Program-made: the position numbers and the translations under genes | The notes under the pieces: model-generated | Told to the model about the DNA's origin: nothing | Database searches by the model: none | What the model saw: the letters and a program-made list of their open reading frames with translations, nothing else | Shown here: in pieces, positions 11,201-22,735 of the stretch | Position numbering within the stretch: the first letter of the stretch is position 1 | Layout: the number at the start of each line of letters is the position of its first letter | From: Tigriopus japonicus | Lineage: Eukaryota > Arthropoda > Copepoda > Harpacticoida > Harpacticidae | DNA: 64,000 nt | Assembly: GCA_010645155.1 (NCBI GenBank) | Contig: CM021319.1 | Span: forward strand, 2,924,018 to 2,988,017 | Direction: 5' to 3'

Positions 11201-12641
11201 TTTTTATTTGAGGTCAATATGAAGAGAAGCATGAAAAGTTTGTTTGGCGCCTGGCGACAAAATGTCTGGTCTGGACAAGCAGACACGCATGTAATACTTG
11301 GGTTTAGATTGAACACCCATAAAACCGAGAAATGTGTCTGCAGGAAGAACATAAATTAATGGTTGGCGTCCTTGAACTAACATAAAATCTTAGAGTCTGC
11401 TTAACAAGTTGCACTATTATCATTTGCATCTGTTATATTTCAAAACTATTTCAGATCTAAAATTGTCAACCAAATCTAAAATTGGAATTCTATTTCTGTA
11501 TTTGACCTATGTTTACCTTAACAAAGAGTTACAATTGACACACAGATGAAAATCAATCACAAATAATGGGCTATTACTCTTAGTTTAGTAACCTTTTTTT
11601 TGTTGTACAAATGCATGTTTGCCAGGAAAAGGGATCAATTCTTTCCAAGTGTTTTCCATAGTTTTGTCTTGGTTTGAATCACCTGCTAGTTCATTTTGCA
11701 TTTATTGTAGTGAACTTACTTTCAGCCTTGAATGTTAATGGTGGTTGTAGGGAAGAATGTTCTCTATGTTGTGTGAAAAAGTATGATGGCTACGTTGAAA
11801 ACTTTCTCAAAGCTGAGTTCAGATTTTCCATATCTTGCGCTTTCGCGAAGCGCAAGATTTTGCTTTTGCGCGAAAAAACGTCACTTAATTTAGAAAATTG
11901 CAATTTTTCAACATAACTTTGTGCCTTTCATCATTGACCTTGTAAGTAAATCAAGCTTTTCCAAAAAAAAATATCTGTGCTCTTTTATTCAATCTATGTG
12001 GCTGGAAGCACTGACAGAGTTGCATTATAAGATTCAAAAACTTTTCACCTGAGATTGAAACTGTTTATCTATATTGCCAATCATTGTGCCATGTTTTACT
12101 CACTGGCGCCCTCTATCATTCATCTGTTTCATTCAGGCTAATAAAAATGTGAGTAAAACAAAGTTAACCTAGAAGCCTATTAATTTTTTGGAGCTCTTGT
12201 TTACAAGAAAAAGAACCAGTTTAAACCATCATCCAAGAACTTTTGCCATGGAAAGCTAATGAAATCATTAACAAAATGTGAATCTTTTCTCAAGAATGAT
12301 AAATCTCGACAATTTTGTCACATTACTTTAAATGGACCTCTGGCTTTAGTATCAGTAAAATTGGAACTTTGTCCTTTTTGGTGCATATGCAATAACAAAT
12401 ATCTTCAGTAAACAAATACTTATCTTCTTAAGCGATTCAAATCTGGAGGAAGTGTGGAGATTTCGTTATTGAATAGATTGAGCTGTTCAAGATTGACCAG
12501 GATCAGAAGGCAATCTGGGAAATCCATAAAAACATTATGACAGAGAATCACCCGCGTCAAGCTTAGTCTCATTAAAGATGGATCCAATTCAGAGATCCTT
12601 TGCTCATTCAACACTAACTCAGTCCCATTTGGTTCTCCCAT
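8285..12641 (-). CDS. RSU1: Ras suppressor protein 1 (RSU1) orthologue, 3 exons
   Basis: Exons, in order on the minus strand, are 12641-12424, 8853-8643 and 8572-8285, coding for 238 residues. The start ATG at 12641 has a strong CTACCATGG context. Leucine-rich repeats run through the protein. Family-diagnostic stretches include LNLFNNEIS, KWLNLGMNRLDSLP, ERLYLSDN, LALRDN, HLQGNQLRFLPPE and the C-terminal cap with NPWILPIKDQLRLGV and SSTYKLVYERH. RSU1 binds the LIM5 domain of PINCH and works with the integrin-linked kinase-PINCH-parvin complex at adhesions. Human RSU1 has 277 residues; the basic C-terminal tail and about 15 N-terminal residues are absent here. Intron 2 is ordinary (CAG|GTGACT...TTGGCAG|GG). 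Intron 1 has unusual AT-AC ends and is described separately. Confidence 0.93.
9110..9610 (+). mobile_element. hAT-type MITE family A, decayed, perhaps nested copies
   Basis: It starts TAGTGATGGGCAGAAAG. One right-end-like sequence lies at 9490-9509 (TTTTGGTTTATCACTA) and a second at 9590-9610 (GGGTCCATCACTA). Two overlapping or nested copies are likely. No clear 8-bp duplication was found. It lies inside RSU1 intron 1. Confidence 0.6.
10758..10796. repeat. Small hairpin between 9-bp direct repeats
   Basis: GATTAGCCT at 10758-10766 and again at 10788-10796 flank 21 bases. A perfect 9-bp stem CTAGAGACG/CGTCTCTAG with a 6-base loop overlaps them (10765-10788). The origin is unknown; it may be a transposon footprint. 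Confidence 0.6.
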
Positions 12642-13669
12642 GGTAGTTTTGGATAATGATGTTGCACAGCCAAGACAAAAGAAAATAAAGTGACAGGAAA
12701 CTGTATCTTATCACTAAGCTAGTGTCCTATTGATTGTTTAGGTCTCTTCCTGTGATTATTTTTCTCGTAATTAAAGAGAAAGGAAGACGGAAGTGGGGGT
12801 AAGTGAAGCAATCGATGACATTGTATGAAAGGAGGGTTCGATTCTCCTCCTTGACTTTTTCAGAAGATTGGTATAACCCTTTTCTTTATTAATGATGGGA
12901 GACATCCCTTAAATAAAATATTGACATTTCTTACTCGGAGCTTGTCCTTCGTTTTCCAAATATTCGGGCTCTGGCAAGGCTTTTCAGCCAAAAACCGTCA
13001 ATCTGGTGGCAAAACATATTAGTCTTGTCCTCAACACGGTTTTTCAACAACGCTGTTTGACGAGGGCTAGAAGAGTGCTTTCACTGAATGGAACAGGTTT
13101 TCACTTCTTACCTGACAACTGTAGAAACAATGGCCTTATTAAAAGAATTTCAACAGGGCATTAATTATTCTTTCAAAGGTAACCAATAGTTGCGAACGTG
13201 AATCAAAAACATGCCATGAATGACGAGAATTGTTCAAAATCAAAATTAAACTATTTGTATTTGATCTAGTATTCTATGTGTACAAAAATACTTTTGCATA
13301 GCGAATGCGGACACAGGGCTTTTAGAACAAGGCCACCCTGTCCTGGTAAGAAAATATGTCATCGAGAGATACGGTATTGATGTACGTGTGCGAGCATGTT
13401 TATATATGAATGTATCTTCGATTGATATCACATTTCAAGTCAATATGGTCTCCGCGACTTCATACATGACATTCAAGTCCGCTCAGGGTCGTGACTTGGT
13501 TTTCATCTTAAGGGCTCTTCCTCTTTCGCTGGAATTCTTGGTAACCACCTCATCCATAGAGGTTTAGCCATGATCGTGTATTAGAAAATCATTCAATCTT
13601 CTGGTTTGTCTTCATAATGTTTGTCTCGAGATTCTTCACCGGAGATCTCGTCTGATTCAACAACTCTTC
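12642..13669. other. Upstream of RSU1; no gene seen
   Basis: It should contain the RSU1 5' UTR and promoter on the minus strand, and the 3' UTR of the gene at 13670. No TATA box or additional exon was identified with confidence. Confidence 0.4.
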
Positions 13670-14227
13670 TTACATAGACGTCGGCATCCACGTGTTCATG
13701 CCCCGCAAATCGGACGCGTTCGGTTTGCGGCCAAATGCGCTCGCACCGGATGATCCAGAAAAGGCACTCTGATTTTGAAGACCGCCTCCAGACCGACCGG
13801 AATCCGAGGATTGTGACTGGAAGAACCAGCTCTTGATGTTGGAGGTGACACCGCTGGCATTGCCTTGGTTGAAAGACATGGGAGGGCCTCCCTTGCCGAA
13901 GACTTGCTTGGACATCTTAGGATCCGATTGGGACGAAATGGTGAGAGTGCTCGCCAAATCGGAGATGGCTGAAGAGATTCGCGGTTCGCTTTGCGACACG
14001 GATGCTTGCCAAGTGGGATAGCAAGGACGTGTTTCACCTTGGCTAGACACCGATGAGGTGCTTGGACACTCACGGGTTTGATTCGAGGATCTGGAATCGA
14101 GATTGGACGTGTTGGTCGAAACTCGGGAGTCTGACACCCTACACGTTAAACGAATCTTGTCTTGGTTGCTTGAGGGTTGTCGGACTTCAGCGGAAATCTC
14201 TGGATTCTGCACACGGTCCGCGATCAT
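13670..14227 (-). CDS. Serine-rich protein of unknown function, 185 aa
   Basis: A single uninterrupted reading frame runs from ATG (14227) to TAA. An in-frame TAA about 65 bases upstream makes this the first available Met. The protein is serine, glutamine and glycine rich and predicted by eye to be disordered. It has many S-S, S-Q and S-G pairs, a segment FGKGGPPMSFNQGN near residue 110 and a distinctive C-terminus DLRGMNTWMPTSM. GC content and codon use are higher than in flanking DNA, supporting coding. It has no signal peptide or membrane segment. I do not recognise the family. It could be a complete gene or a last exon. The conserved-looking tail hints at a peptide ligand motif, but that is inference. 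Confidence 0.65.
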   Translation of the reverse strand: MIADRVQNPEISAEVRQPSSNQDKIRLTCRVSDSRVSTNTSNLDSRSSNQTRECPSTSSVSSQGETRPCYPTWQASVSQSEPRISSAISDLASTLTISSQSDPKMSKQVFGKGGPPMSFNQGNASGVTSNIKSWFFQSQSSDSGRSGGGLQNQSAFSGSSGASAFGRKPNASDLRGMNTWMPTSM

Positions 14228-15633
14228 AGCAATTTGGGGGGATACTTTCTGCTTTGACTGTTGTTTTAGAGGGGGCCTTTGACCTTCCTTTTAGCTACCG
14301 TAGGTTTAGGGATTCACTAAGAAAACTCTGCAGGAGATGCTCACTTGTTTGTTAGTTAGTGTTGGCTGGCTGGTTGTGATCTTCTTTTTCTTGTGTGCTG
14401 GTTTTGTGGAGATGAGCAAAGAAGTTATGTATGTGTGTCTGAATTGGTGATGTGTCTTCTTTGAGTTCAGATTGGGATGTGATTGTGAGTAACAGCTCGG
14501 AGAAGATACTTAAATCCTAGTCGACGGCTGACGAAATTCTGCAATGCTCACACAGGAGCGACTCGTACTCTGCTACTTGCACTCTACGCTAGCTTACAAA
14601 CCTGGTCCTCGACAGAGTAATGGAGGCCACGGCGTGTGGACGTTGAAAATCGTATGACTACACCTTCCCCGGATCGGACAGCCTCCTAACACCAACCAGT
14701 TTGGGGACCTTAGCCTAACAGAAAAGCTCAGAACAGTACGTTTTAGAGCAGATGCCCAGATGCTCCACACTCTCGTTCCTTCTATGCATTCTCAGGTCTG
14801 CGATTTTGGATGAATCTCGGGCGTTGCCAACGCAGTTGTCAAAATCCTCAAAGGCGGGAAAATTGACAGCTGACCATGCACACGACGCGCTGTCAAATGG
14901 CAGCTTATTCAAGGAAAAAGCTTCTTTTCTCCCGCTTAATGGGACTCGAACCCGAAACTGTGAGGTAATTCCTATTACGGATGGTTGTAATGTGTTGTAT
15001 GTGATTTTACTGAGAATGTTGATTGTAAGGTGAGCTTTGCACAACTTATCATAAATGGGCTCTGAAGCTGCGCTCACACGTGTGTCTCCTGTTTAGATCT
15101 GTGTTTGGCCACTAAAGATCCCTTGGAAAAGTAGCAACACTGGCGTCAAAAGACTCATTCTCGTGGCGCAAGGGAGTTCCGAGGAAAGCGAAGTGACCAG
15201 ATAGTTCCACAAAGTTCCACCAATCACTGTACAATGTACTTTATCGTGTTTCTAGAAAATCTCTAAAACCCCGACTTATCGGCCATCATACTATCATTGG
15301 TACTTTATGGAAACACACCAGTCAAACGTACATCTGAAGCAAAAGAGCCCATCTGATAATGGTATGAGAAAAGTTTACTTCCCGACGCCATGCACCAATT
15401 TCGTATGAGCTAATCCCAAACATTCGGGACATTTGGCTTGATTTCAAAAGGCAGTACGATTGTACAAGAGTACAAGTTCAAGTAGTAGTAAAAGAGTACA
15501 AAATGGGCCCAATTTTTCTCTCTTCACGCAAAGTGCACGACCGGAATTGTTCCATTTGACAAACGTTTCGAAGTACAAGCCGTCAGACCGTCCAAGGTAT
15601 CGGTTGACTCTAATCTCGTGAGAAATCCCTTAC
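14228..15633. other. Upstream region of the serine-rich gene
   Basis: It probably holds the 5' UTR and promoter of the 13670-14227 gene. TTTAAGTAT on the minus strand near 14510 is a possible TATA element. A B-box-like GGTTCGAGTCC (minus, 14942-14952) has no matching A box or cloverleaf. Nothing else was recognised. Confidence 0.35.
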
Positions 15634-16051
15634 ATGTTGCATTCTGAGCGTATTAACAAGCGCTCGGATGCTCATGGTAATACCGGATCACTGGTTTTTC
15701 GAGATCATGAAGAACATTGGAATATCTTTGACGACAAACGTTTTTACACATATCGACGAAAGAGAGCCAATCGCTTAGAATGTTTGCACAAGCCTGTATG
15801 TTTCGCTGGAATCGACGTTGAAAGCCTCTCCTTGGAAGTCTTTCTGCCTGACTTTCCTTTAGATCTTTCTGGAAGCGGTTTGCTTCTCGATTTCAGAAAA
15901 TTTGAAAAAAGATAAATTTAAGGAAAGGTCAGAATGCACGTGGAAAACCGAAGTTGAGGCAGAGTTTATTAATAGCGAAAGCTTTAGCTCGAGCCCTGGT
16001 CACTTCGCTCCAAAACTTTTCGGCTCCTTCATTTTCTGCCGGGTATCCAGT
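15634..16051 (-). CDS. Coding-like patch, strand uncertain
   Basis: On the minus strand, 15885-15653 reads 76 codons plus TAA with helical, basic composition (ANRFQKDLKE..., FQRRFQRNIQACANILSDW, DLEKPVIRYYHEHPSAC). A second open piece 16051-15949 (GAEKFWSEVTRARAKAFAIN) would join in phase through a 63-base intron with a weak GTTTTC donor. The plus strand over 15634-15915 instead holds a 93-codon frame with a real ATG and stop. Both are plausible; no family was recognised for either. Confidence 0.33.
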
Positions 16052-19000
16052 TCAATCTAGTTTGATCCACTTCACTCACTGATAAATCTCTCTTGTCTCC
16101 AATATCTAACCCTTGTTGACTTCTCTTTGGACAAATTATCCCTCTCTGTCGTTTAACGATTCCACCCACACCCTTCATAAAATTGAGTCTCTCCAAAGAT
16201 CTAACTTCCCGTCCAACAATTCAAAATCCTTTGCAGTAATTCCGAACTTTCACTAGTCCGAACTAAATATTCATTGGAAAGACATTTGGACTCCCTCGAG
16301 ATCGATCAATAGTTCGTATTCATTGACCAGGACCCGTTTAGCGCGTTTTTCTTATATTAGGTCTTGTCGTGTACGTACACCATAAGCTAGTCAACAAACG
16401 ATCAAAAATGGGGAGTCTCCTTGATTTCGACTGGATAACAATAGGGTCATTGGAGTACACACTCGGACACGTGATTACATCAGGCCACATGTACAAACAC
16501 ACGTTTATTAAAGCCTCATAAGTGGCCAGGAGAGGCAAAAAATTTGTCAGTGAATCCCTCAAGCTTCTCCGTGAGCCGAGGTTGGTTTTTTAACCGAACG
16601 GGACCATTGGACGTGTGTACGCTTCCTGGTCGTTTACGTGTCTCCTTCGGCTCTTGCATGCACCATGAATGAGTCCTATTTCTGGCAAGATGACTTCACT
16701 CTGGCCAAGATGGCATCAGCCAAAGTTTAACAAAGAATAGTTGTCAAGATCAATGCCTAACAAAGTAGGTGAGCCATCATTAACCTCAACCTCGGGCAAT
16801 TGAATGTGGATTTTTCCTATAACTTGTCTTCCAACTTGTTTTCCATGGCCACAATAAGTTCATTCAGGTGTTCAAACCATTACACTTTGATAATAACAAA
16901 CCTAATGTGATTATTGAAGGAGTTATGTCCTTTTTGACAGATACCCGATGCCGGTAAAAGAGCAGACCCACACCAGTTTCTAAATACAGCTGAGAGTATC
17001 AGGTGTAACGTCGAATCCAATTGGATCTAGAAACTACTTCTGGACCAGAAACAGGTCTGGTTTGATACTATGAGATTGATGGAGAAAAACAATCCTTTTA
17101 TGTGACATTTTAGGTAGAGGATTATTACGGCAATCCCTCTCGATTTTCTTCACAAAGATCTCGTGGAAGAGAGTAATATTAATGCTATTTGTTTACAAAC
17201 CCCATGGTAACGGTTCCCTGAGCTGATCGTTGTTAAGTCAGAAAATGTTGTGCATTGAAACTGGACGAACAAGAAAGGGAGACAAGCCTCCAAAAACTGG
17301 TTTACATTCTAGAGTCATTGGGCCAATCGTTTTAATGCCAAGCCCCCAATCGTTTCAGGGCTCTATTGACCCCAATAGAATTAAGTCACATGTATTCTAG
17401 TATGTTGTAGGCTCCTGTATTGTCAACCGGCATCTTTGGTAACTTGCAGGACCAACGTTCATCAAATCATGACATAACTGAAAAAAAATCTATTCCAAAT
17501 TAAACGCTCTTTTCCGATACATTTTCGTCACTTTTATGTCTCCATAACGACGCCCAATATCACATTTTGAAGTAACAAGTTGTAGCTCAAGGTATTTGAG
17601 AAATCTTGTCTTTAGGAACCTACGAGTATCACTATATATAAAAAACTAACCTCGCTTAAAAAAAAAAAGAGAACCAGAGTGTCTAAAATGATGCTTTGGA
17701 GAGTTGTGGGAAACTGTGGTCGTCAAGTGATATTTTGTGAATAGTGTCTGAATTCTCCCCAAAGCCATTCCAAAACACCTTCAAGGGCAATTCGCTTGGC
17801 TGAGGTTTGGTAGTTTTAGTTTAATGCTGACATTTCCAAACTTTTGAATAGATTGCTCTTTTCCTCATTACATCAGACACAATCTTAAAGATGCTGACAA
17901 AAGTGGTCTTTTCCATTTGAAAGTCTCCCTAGGCAATAAAATTCTGGCTAAAACAATGAAGAAGTGTTCGGCAGTGAAAATCTTTTGATTCGACAATTGC
18001 TTCTGAAATTGAACATGAAACAATCGTAAATCGAGCTTGTTCATCTTTTTTGTTAAGATTTCGTATCTTGCTGTAGCAAACTGACAAATTCAAAGAAAAT
18101 GTATATTCAATTCAAAGACAAGATGGACCAGACTTCTTTTTCGACGGCTTAAAATTCGTACTATCGTGTTGTTTCCAACATTTCTCCATGTGCGACGTCG
18201 GATTTGACCAAGTAGCTAAAACAACTATTTAAGAAAGCCCGAGGGCAACAATAATCTCTTTTTGCACACTTGAAGAACTCGTCTATTGAAGTTGAATGCC
18301 AAAAGGTTTCGCATCCTTCTGAAATTGTATAGAATGTGTACACCAAAGTGAACAATTGAAGTGTTGGAAAAATAGCGCGAGGGTAAATTCATGAGCGTTC
18401 CTGGAAGGAGGATCATTTAATCGGTCCAAACTCAGAATATAAACAAATTCGGCAATCTGGCTTCAAGATTATGAATGTTGATGAAAGTGTGGTTGATTGA
18501 CATTTCCAAAGCAAGTCATCGTCACTTTATAGATTCAGTCGACACGTGTGTTACGTAAATGGGTTTGTGAAAACCCGTGAATGTTTCAGAAATCATACCT
18601 ATTAAGTAACTCTCTGAACAAAAGTGTGAAGTCATATTGGCAAGTTTCCAAATATTTTCGATTTCGCACATTCACAGGACAGCATCTCATAGATTCTAAT
18701 CGAATGAATGCAATTCGACTATCCTTTCTTCAATGTAACCTTCGAAAACAAACCAACAAAAATCAAGGGTCGTATGTTGTTGACCTTTGAATCGCAATTT
18801 TTTGTCAAACCCGTATGGTAGAAAATCAACTTCCTAAGGTGCGTGCGTACTTCATTTGGAAACTCTGTTTGAAAAACATGTTTTTGATGAACCCCAAGAT
18901 ATCTCAGTCTGGGCTATTCCAAAACAATCTACGCATCAATGAACAAAAAAGCCTCCAAAGCGATGACATCACATGCCAAGCCCCCAAAATCTCAAGCGCG

Positions 19001-21001
19001 TTGCAACATAAACTTATAATTAAAAAGAGGAGGAAATGCTCATTTATCGTAATTTTAGCCCCTTTCACAGACCCTGATAAGATTTTGAACACAGTCAAGA
19101 GTTTGCATGAATGATGTTAACACGAGAAGGACGTCATTCAGATTGATTCCTGGAGTTACATGATTTACGTAAGTCGTCATGAAGATTATACGGGCGTGAA
19201 TGTTGTACGCACACGTAATATAAATGCGTTGGAATTCTTGCGAGGATTAACGAAAGCTTTCGTAAGTAGACCCTTGACAAAGGATGATTCTATGTTTGCA
19301 TAGACGCAATTGATATTCCAAGGGTGGTGGCAGTCACTGAATGAAGGGACAAAGTTAGCGGTAGCGTTTGGGGTCAATCAAATTGTTTCAAGGTCAGTGC
19401 ACGTTATGTCCTTGACCTATGCGTCTCTTACAAGTACTCAGGCTCTGTCTTGGAAAAAGAATATTTGAATATGTACCAAATTTGAGAGAGAAAACCAGAA
19501 ATATTTATCTATCGTTCTCTGAAAATTGGGTCCAACCAAGAACCACTGAATTTATCTGGACTGGAAGGGTAACGAGAGGAATCATGATTTCCAGTAGGAA
19601 CAGTTCAACTACGCTCTTATATAAGAATAAGAATACATATTTCAATTTTCAGCTCAATTGAATGTCTGAGTTAAATGCTCACTCAAACTTCAGTGCAAAT
19701 CTTACTGAGAATGAATGAACTAGCCCTTTTCTGGTAATTGCTTTACCACTAAAGGGCGAGTTTATTCATTTTATGCTCTTTTTTGTAGATAAGTTTGAGA
19801 AGGCATAACTTTTTACTCCGGCATTCGATTGAGCTGAAATTAAAAATTAGTATTTTACTGAATATATGCCAGGTCTGGTTTGAAGAAGAACCCAATTGAA
19901 TAAATCCCACAAGAAATCATAGTTCTCATCGTCAGAATGTCTTCTCAATTTCAATTTGCCAAAAAAAGAGCACTGTGTACATGAACAAATAATAAAATTA
20001 GATTTGTTTATTGTCAAATTGTGATATTTGTGCCTGGTGGAAACAAAATCTAGGAAAATAGCAATTGACCAACGTGGTTTTTCCAGGCTACAAGTATGAT
20101 CATTTTTTGGCTTTGATAATCCTCTCTCATCGATCCAAATACCGAAGACAATCTTCACTCTTGATTTCATGAATGAATCATGTGATGGCTTCAAAAGCAT
20201 CTTGATCTGTTAGTACGACATCGTCTGATTGATTATCCTGACTATCAATGCCCTTTCAATAACATCATTACAAGTGTCGTGGTTTGTTTTTCTTATCCTC
20301 CATGGAATTGATGTATTCAAAAATACTTCACTCATCGAATTTTCACGGAACTGATAAGCTAAGTTTCAACCAACCTCTCTACTATTTTAGGATATGAAAG
20401 CTTGATCAAGTTCTGGATTCAGTTCTTAACTACCAATTCGCTTTTTAATTCAAGTTGCAATGAATGTAATTGTATGGATTACTATGTTTTCTCAAAGAAA
20501 TGAAAAAGTTTCAATTCAACTTGCAATATATAGAACTGTAAGAGCCATACTTTTTAGCTGTTAAGCTCGAGTCCATACAACTTATTTTGTTTCAAGTCGG
20601 CAAAAAGCGTGATTTCTTGCTTCAATGCATTACTTGTTCTTATTTCTTAGGTTTTGGTCGAATCTAGTTTGATCCATAGACATCTACATAATAGCTCAAT
20701 TCAAAGGTTTTCACTTGATCTTAGAAATGTGCGTTTTGAAGAATGCAAAGCAAATCGAAAAATTTCCACCAAAGTCCAAAGTAACTACACAACTAACAGT
20801 TGTTAAAAGTTCTTAAGCAAAAAGATATTTAATCCTCTAGTACTCATTTATTCCAATTTAACAGGTATTTTTCTTCAAGTATGAAGATACAAAACAGAAC
20901 AACCTTTGAGTATATTTGACACAATATGTAACAGCGTTGTTTTTGTTTTATTCCGAGATATTTCAATATTTGAAATAATAATTCCTGTGTGATTTAACAA
21001 T
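16052..21001. other. Long gene-free stretch
   Basis: About 5 kb of AT-rich DNA. Open frames are short and lack recognised motifs. A coding-like fragment with a GTGAGT donor is present on the minus strand near 16080-16190, adjacent to the 15.6-16.0 kb patch, but I could not place it in a consistent gene. No repeat with clear ends was seen. Confidence 0.35.
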
Positions 21002-21007
21002 TTTATT
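21002..21007 (-). terminator. Possible poly(A) signal of the receptor gene
   Basis: AATAAA on the minus strand, about 210 bases past the receptor stop codon. Confidence 0.35.
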
Positions 21008-21215
21008 TAAATTTGACCTTTGGATGCGGCCTTAACAACGTAGAAGAAGAGTACTTTGGATATCACAATATTCTCATTTCTCTTTGATTGGACAAAATTT
21101 TTTGTTGATTAAGCTTGTTTCCGGAATTTGGAACGAGGGAAAATTTGAATCTGAAGAAAAATCTCGTTTTTGCATGAACTTATAGTACATGACAAACATT
21201 TTTTTTCAAATAATG

Positions 21216-22133
21216 TTACGAAAATATTTTCAACACGGACCTTTTTGCGGCAATAAATATCTTTGGGCGTTTCATAATGTACATAATTGGCCAAACAACG
21301 GACATTGCAATCACAGGAGAATGCTCAGAAGCTTTCACCAAAGTCGGCATTCTTTGTAGCTCTTCCAAAGTCAATCCCGATCTGATCGTCATGGGAACTG
21401 TAGACAAGTAAAGTACGACCTTATTCACCACAGAAAACACCAAGTTCCATAGTTGTTTCCTCATTTGTGATCCACCATTCTGTCGCTTTCGAAACAGCTC
21501 AGAAATGAGAATTCGAACAGATATAACCATATGAAGAAGTCCTGAGACAATCAAGTAGGAACGAGGCACTAATGCTGGAATGGATTGATCACCCCAATTT
21601 TCCACCAGTTCCATGGGATCCATATGAGTACACCGACCGTAAAACTCATTGGTTTGGACCCAACCCATATTGAAGAGTGAAAAAATTGTAATATGAAGGG
21701 CCAAGAAGATGTTGAGGATCAGAAAGAAGCGGACAAAGAAAGCTTCATTGAGGCATCCAACCGATTTCAACCAATAGACGTATAAATAACGTATGAAAGT
21801 GATCTCGTTCAGGGTCATCAAGGCCGAAAATAATTGGAACTGGAGTAATAATATCATACCAATGCAAAAGTTTTCATTGAACGGGGAGAACAGGTCCATG
21901 AGCCAAGCTTGCAAGCCGATTTGGATATTGATGAAGAGGAACGATATGCTCAATAATCCATGGAACACGTTGACCAATGTTCCTTGAAACTTGTTCTCAA
22001 AGAATTCGTACCAGATGATCGTTAACAATAATAGATTCCCAATGACTTGGGTCAGAATACCGAAGAAGATTCCCGTTGCTTTATACCAAGGGTCAGATGT
22101 GATGTTTTGGTAAATAGAACTGTTGATGTTCAT
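21216..22133 (-). CDS. Divergent class A-like seven-transmembrane receptor
   Basis: A single-exon frame of 305 residues from ATG (22133) to TAA; longer in-frame readings lack an upstream ATG. The short extracellular N-terminus has N-glycosylation sites (NSS, NIT). Seven hydrophobic spans lie near residues 19-42, 51-75, 89-113, 132-157, 186-211, 228-250 and 271-295. Class A landmarks are present in altered form. TM1 has IGNLLLL (the GN motif). C90 at the top of TM3 and C168 in loop 2 can form the usual disulphide. FIRYLYVY follows TM3 where DRY is expected. Proline 247 lies in TM6. TM7 has WPIMY where NPxxY is usual. It is probably a plasma-membrane G-protein-coupled receptor with unknown ligand. 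Intronless receptors of this size occur in lineage-expanded arthropod families. Confidence 0.82.
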   Translation of the reverse strand: MNINSSIYQNITSDPWYKATGIFFGILTQVIGNLLLLTIIWYEFFENKFQGTLVNVFHGLLSISFLFINIQIGLQAWLMDLFSPFNENFCIGMILLLQFQLFSALMTLNEITFIRYLYVYWLKSVGCLNEAFFVRFFLILNIFLALHITIFSLFNMGWVQTNEFYGRCTHMDPMELVENWGDQSIPALVPRSYLIVSGLLHMVISVRILISELFRKRQNGGSQMRKQLWNLVFSVVNKVVLYLSTVPMTIRSGLTLEELQRMPTLVKASEHSPVIAMSVVWPIMYIMKRPKIFIAAKRSVLKIFS

Positions 22134-22574
22134 GTCGAAATGAGTACTGACAAAGGTAGATTTCAGCAAAGGTTACATTTTAGTTCAAATACGTAGTTCC
22201 ACTTGAGTGATCCTTCAAGTTTGAGAGGATTTCCAATTTCCATAACAACCTTCACGGGCTTTCGTTGGAAGCTTGAAGTCTTTCATAACTTGTGTAAATG
22301 TGAAATTGATATATGTGAACTGATAACACAAGTTAATTCGCATTTTTCCACAATATGTAGGGTGTTCCAAGTACTTTTGCCAGATTCAAACCATAGCAAA
22401 ATGTACTTTATTAGAGTGTAGACTAACTTTGTTACTCATAAGTCCAAAAAAGTGATAAAATGATATGTTTGTCGGTGTTCATAACATCTCTTGTGCTGAT
22501 GTCTTTTTCTTTGGCAAAACTTTCTCACAATATGTTATTTGTGAAATTTCAAGTGCCTCTTTTTTGGTGGTTTT
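22134..22574. other. Upstream of the receptor gene; nothing recognised
   Basis: This would contain the receptor promoter and 5' UTR. No TATA box or extra exon was supported. Confidence 0.35.
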
Positions 22575-22735
22575 ATGTTTAGTTGCCACAAGAACATGTT
22601 TCCTCTGGCCATCTGTTTATTCCAAGACGACAGGCGTTCCTAATTCAAAAATTCGAAAGAGCCCCTTTAATTTATGCAGCAAAATTTTAGATACAAGTAA
22701 TAAAACATGCTTATTTTTTGGAAAATGTCAAGATT
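22575..22735 (+). repeat. Dispersed repeat R1, copy 1
   Basis: About 160 bp that aligns along its length with 41122-41280. For example, GGCGTTCCTAATTCAAAAAT here pairs with GGCATTCCTGATTCAAAAGT there, and both then read CGAAATTTTAGAT-like sequence. Family and ends are unknown. Confidence 0.65.

Larger units (their letters stand above)
8854..12423 (-). other. RSU1 intron 1 with AT-AC ends (U2-type)
   Basis: The exon boundary reads AAGAAG|ATAAGTATTT, and the 3' side TTGTCTTCTTTCAGCAC|GCTC. Using AT-AC gives NRLRRLKWLN across the junction, the same length as human SSLQKLKHLN. The only GT in reach (four bases later) would include an in-frame TAA. AT with the upstream CAG instead adds one residue. 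The donor ATAAGT matches known U2-dependent AT-AC introns, not the ATATCCTT of the U12 class. The intron is 3570 bases and carries hAT-like debris (9110-9610) and short frames but no recognisable gene. Confidence 0.7.

Noticed and set aside
11674..11916. Signal-peptide-like, Cys-rich plus frame
   Set aside because: No ATG; an in-frame stop lies just upstream and no acceptor was found. It lies within an RSU1 intron.
12832..12852. T-arm-like sequence GGGTTCGATTCTCC
   Set aside because: No acceptor, anticodon or D arm could be placed.
14942..14952. Perfect B-box sequence on the minus strand, possible tRNA or SINE
   Set aside because: No A box at the right distance, and T and acceptor stems do not pair well.
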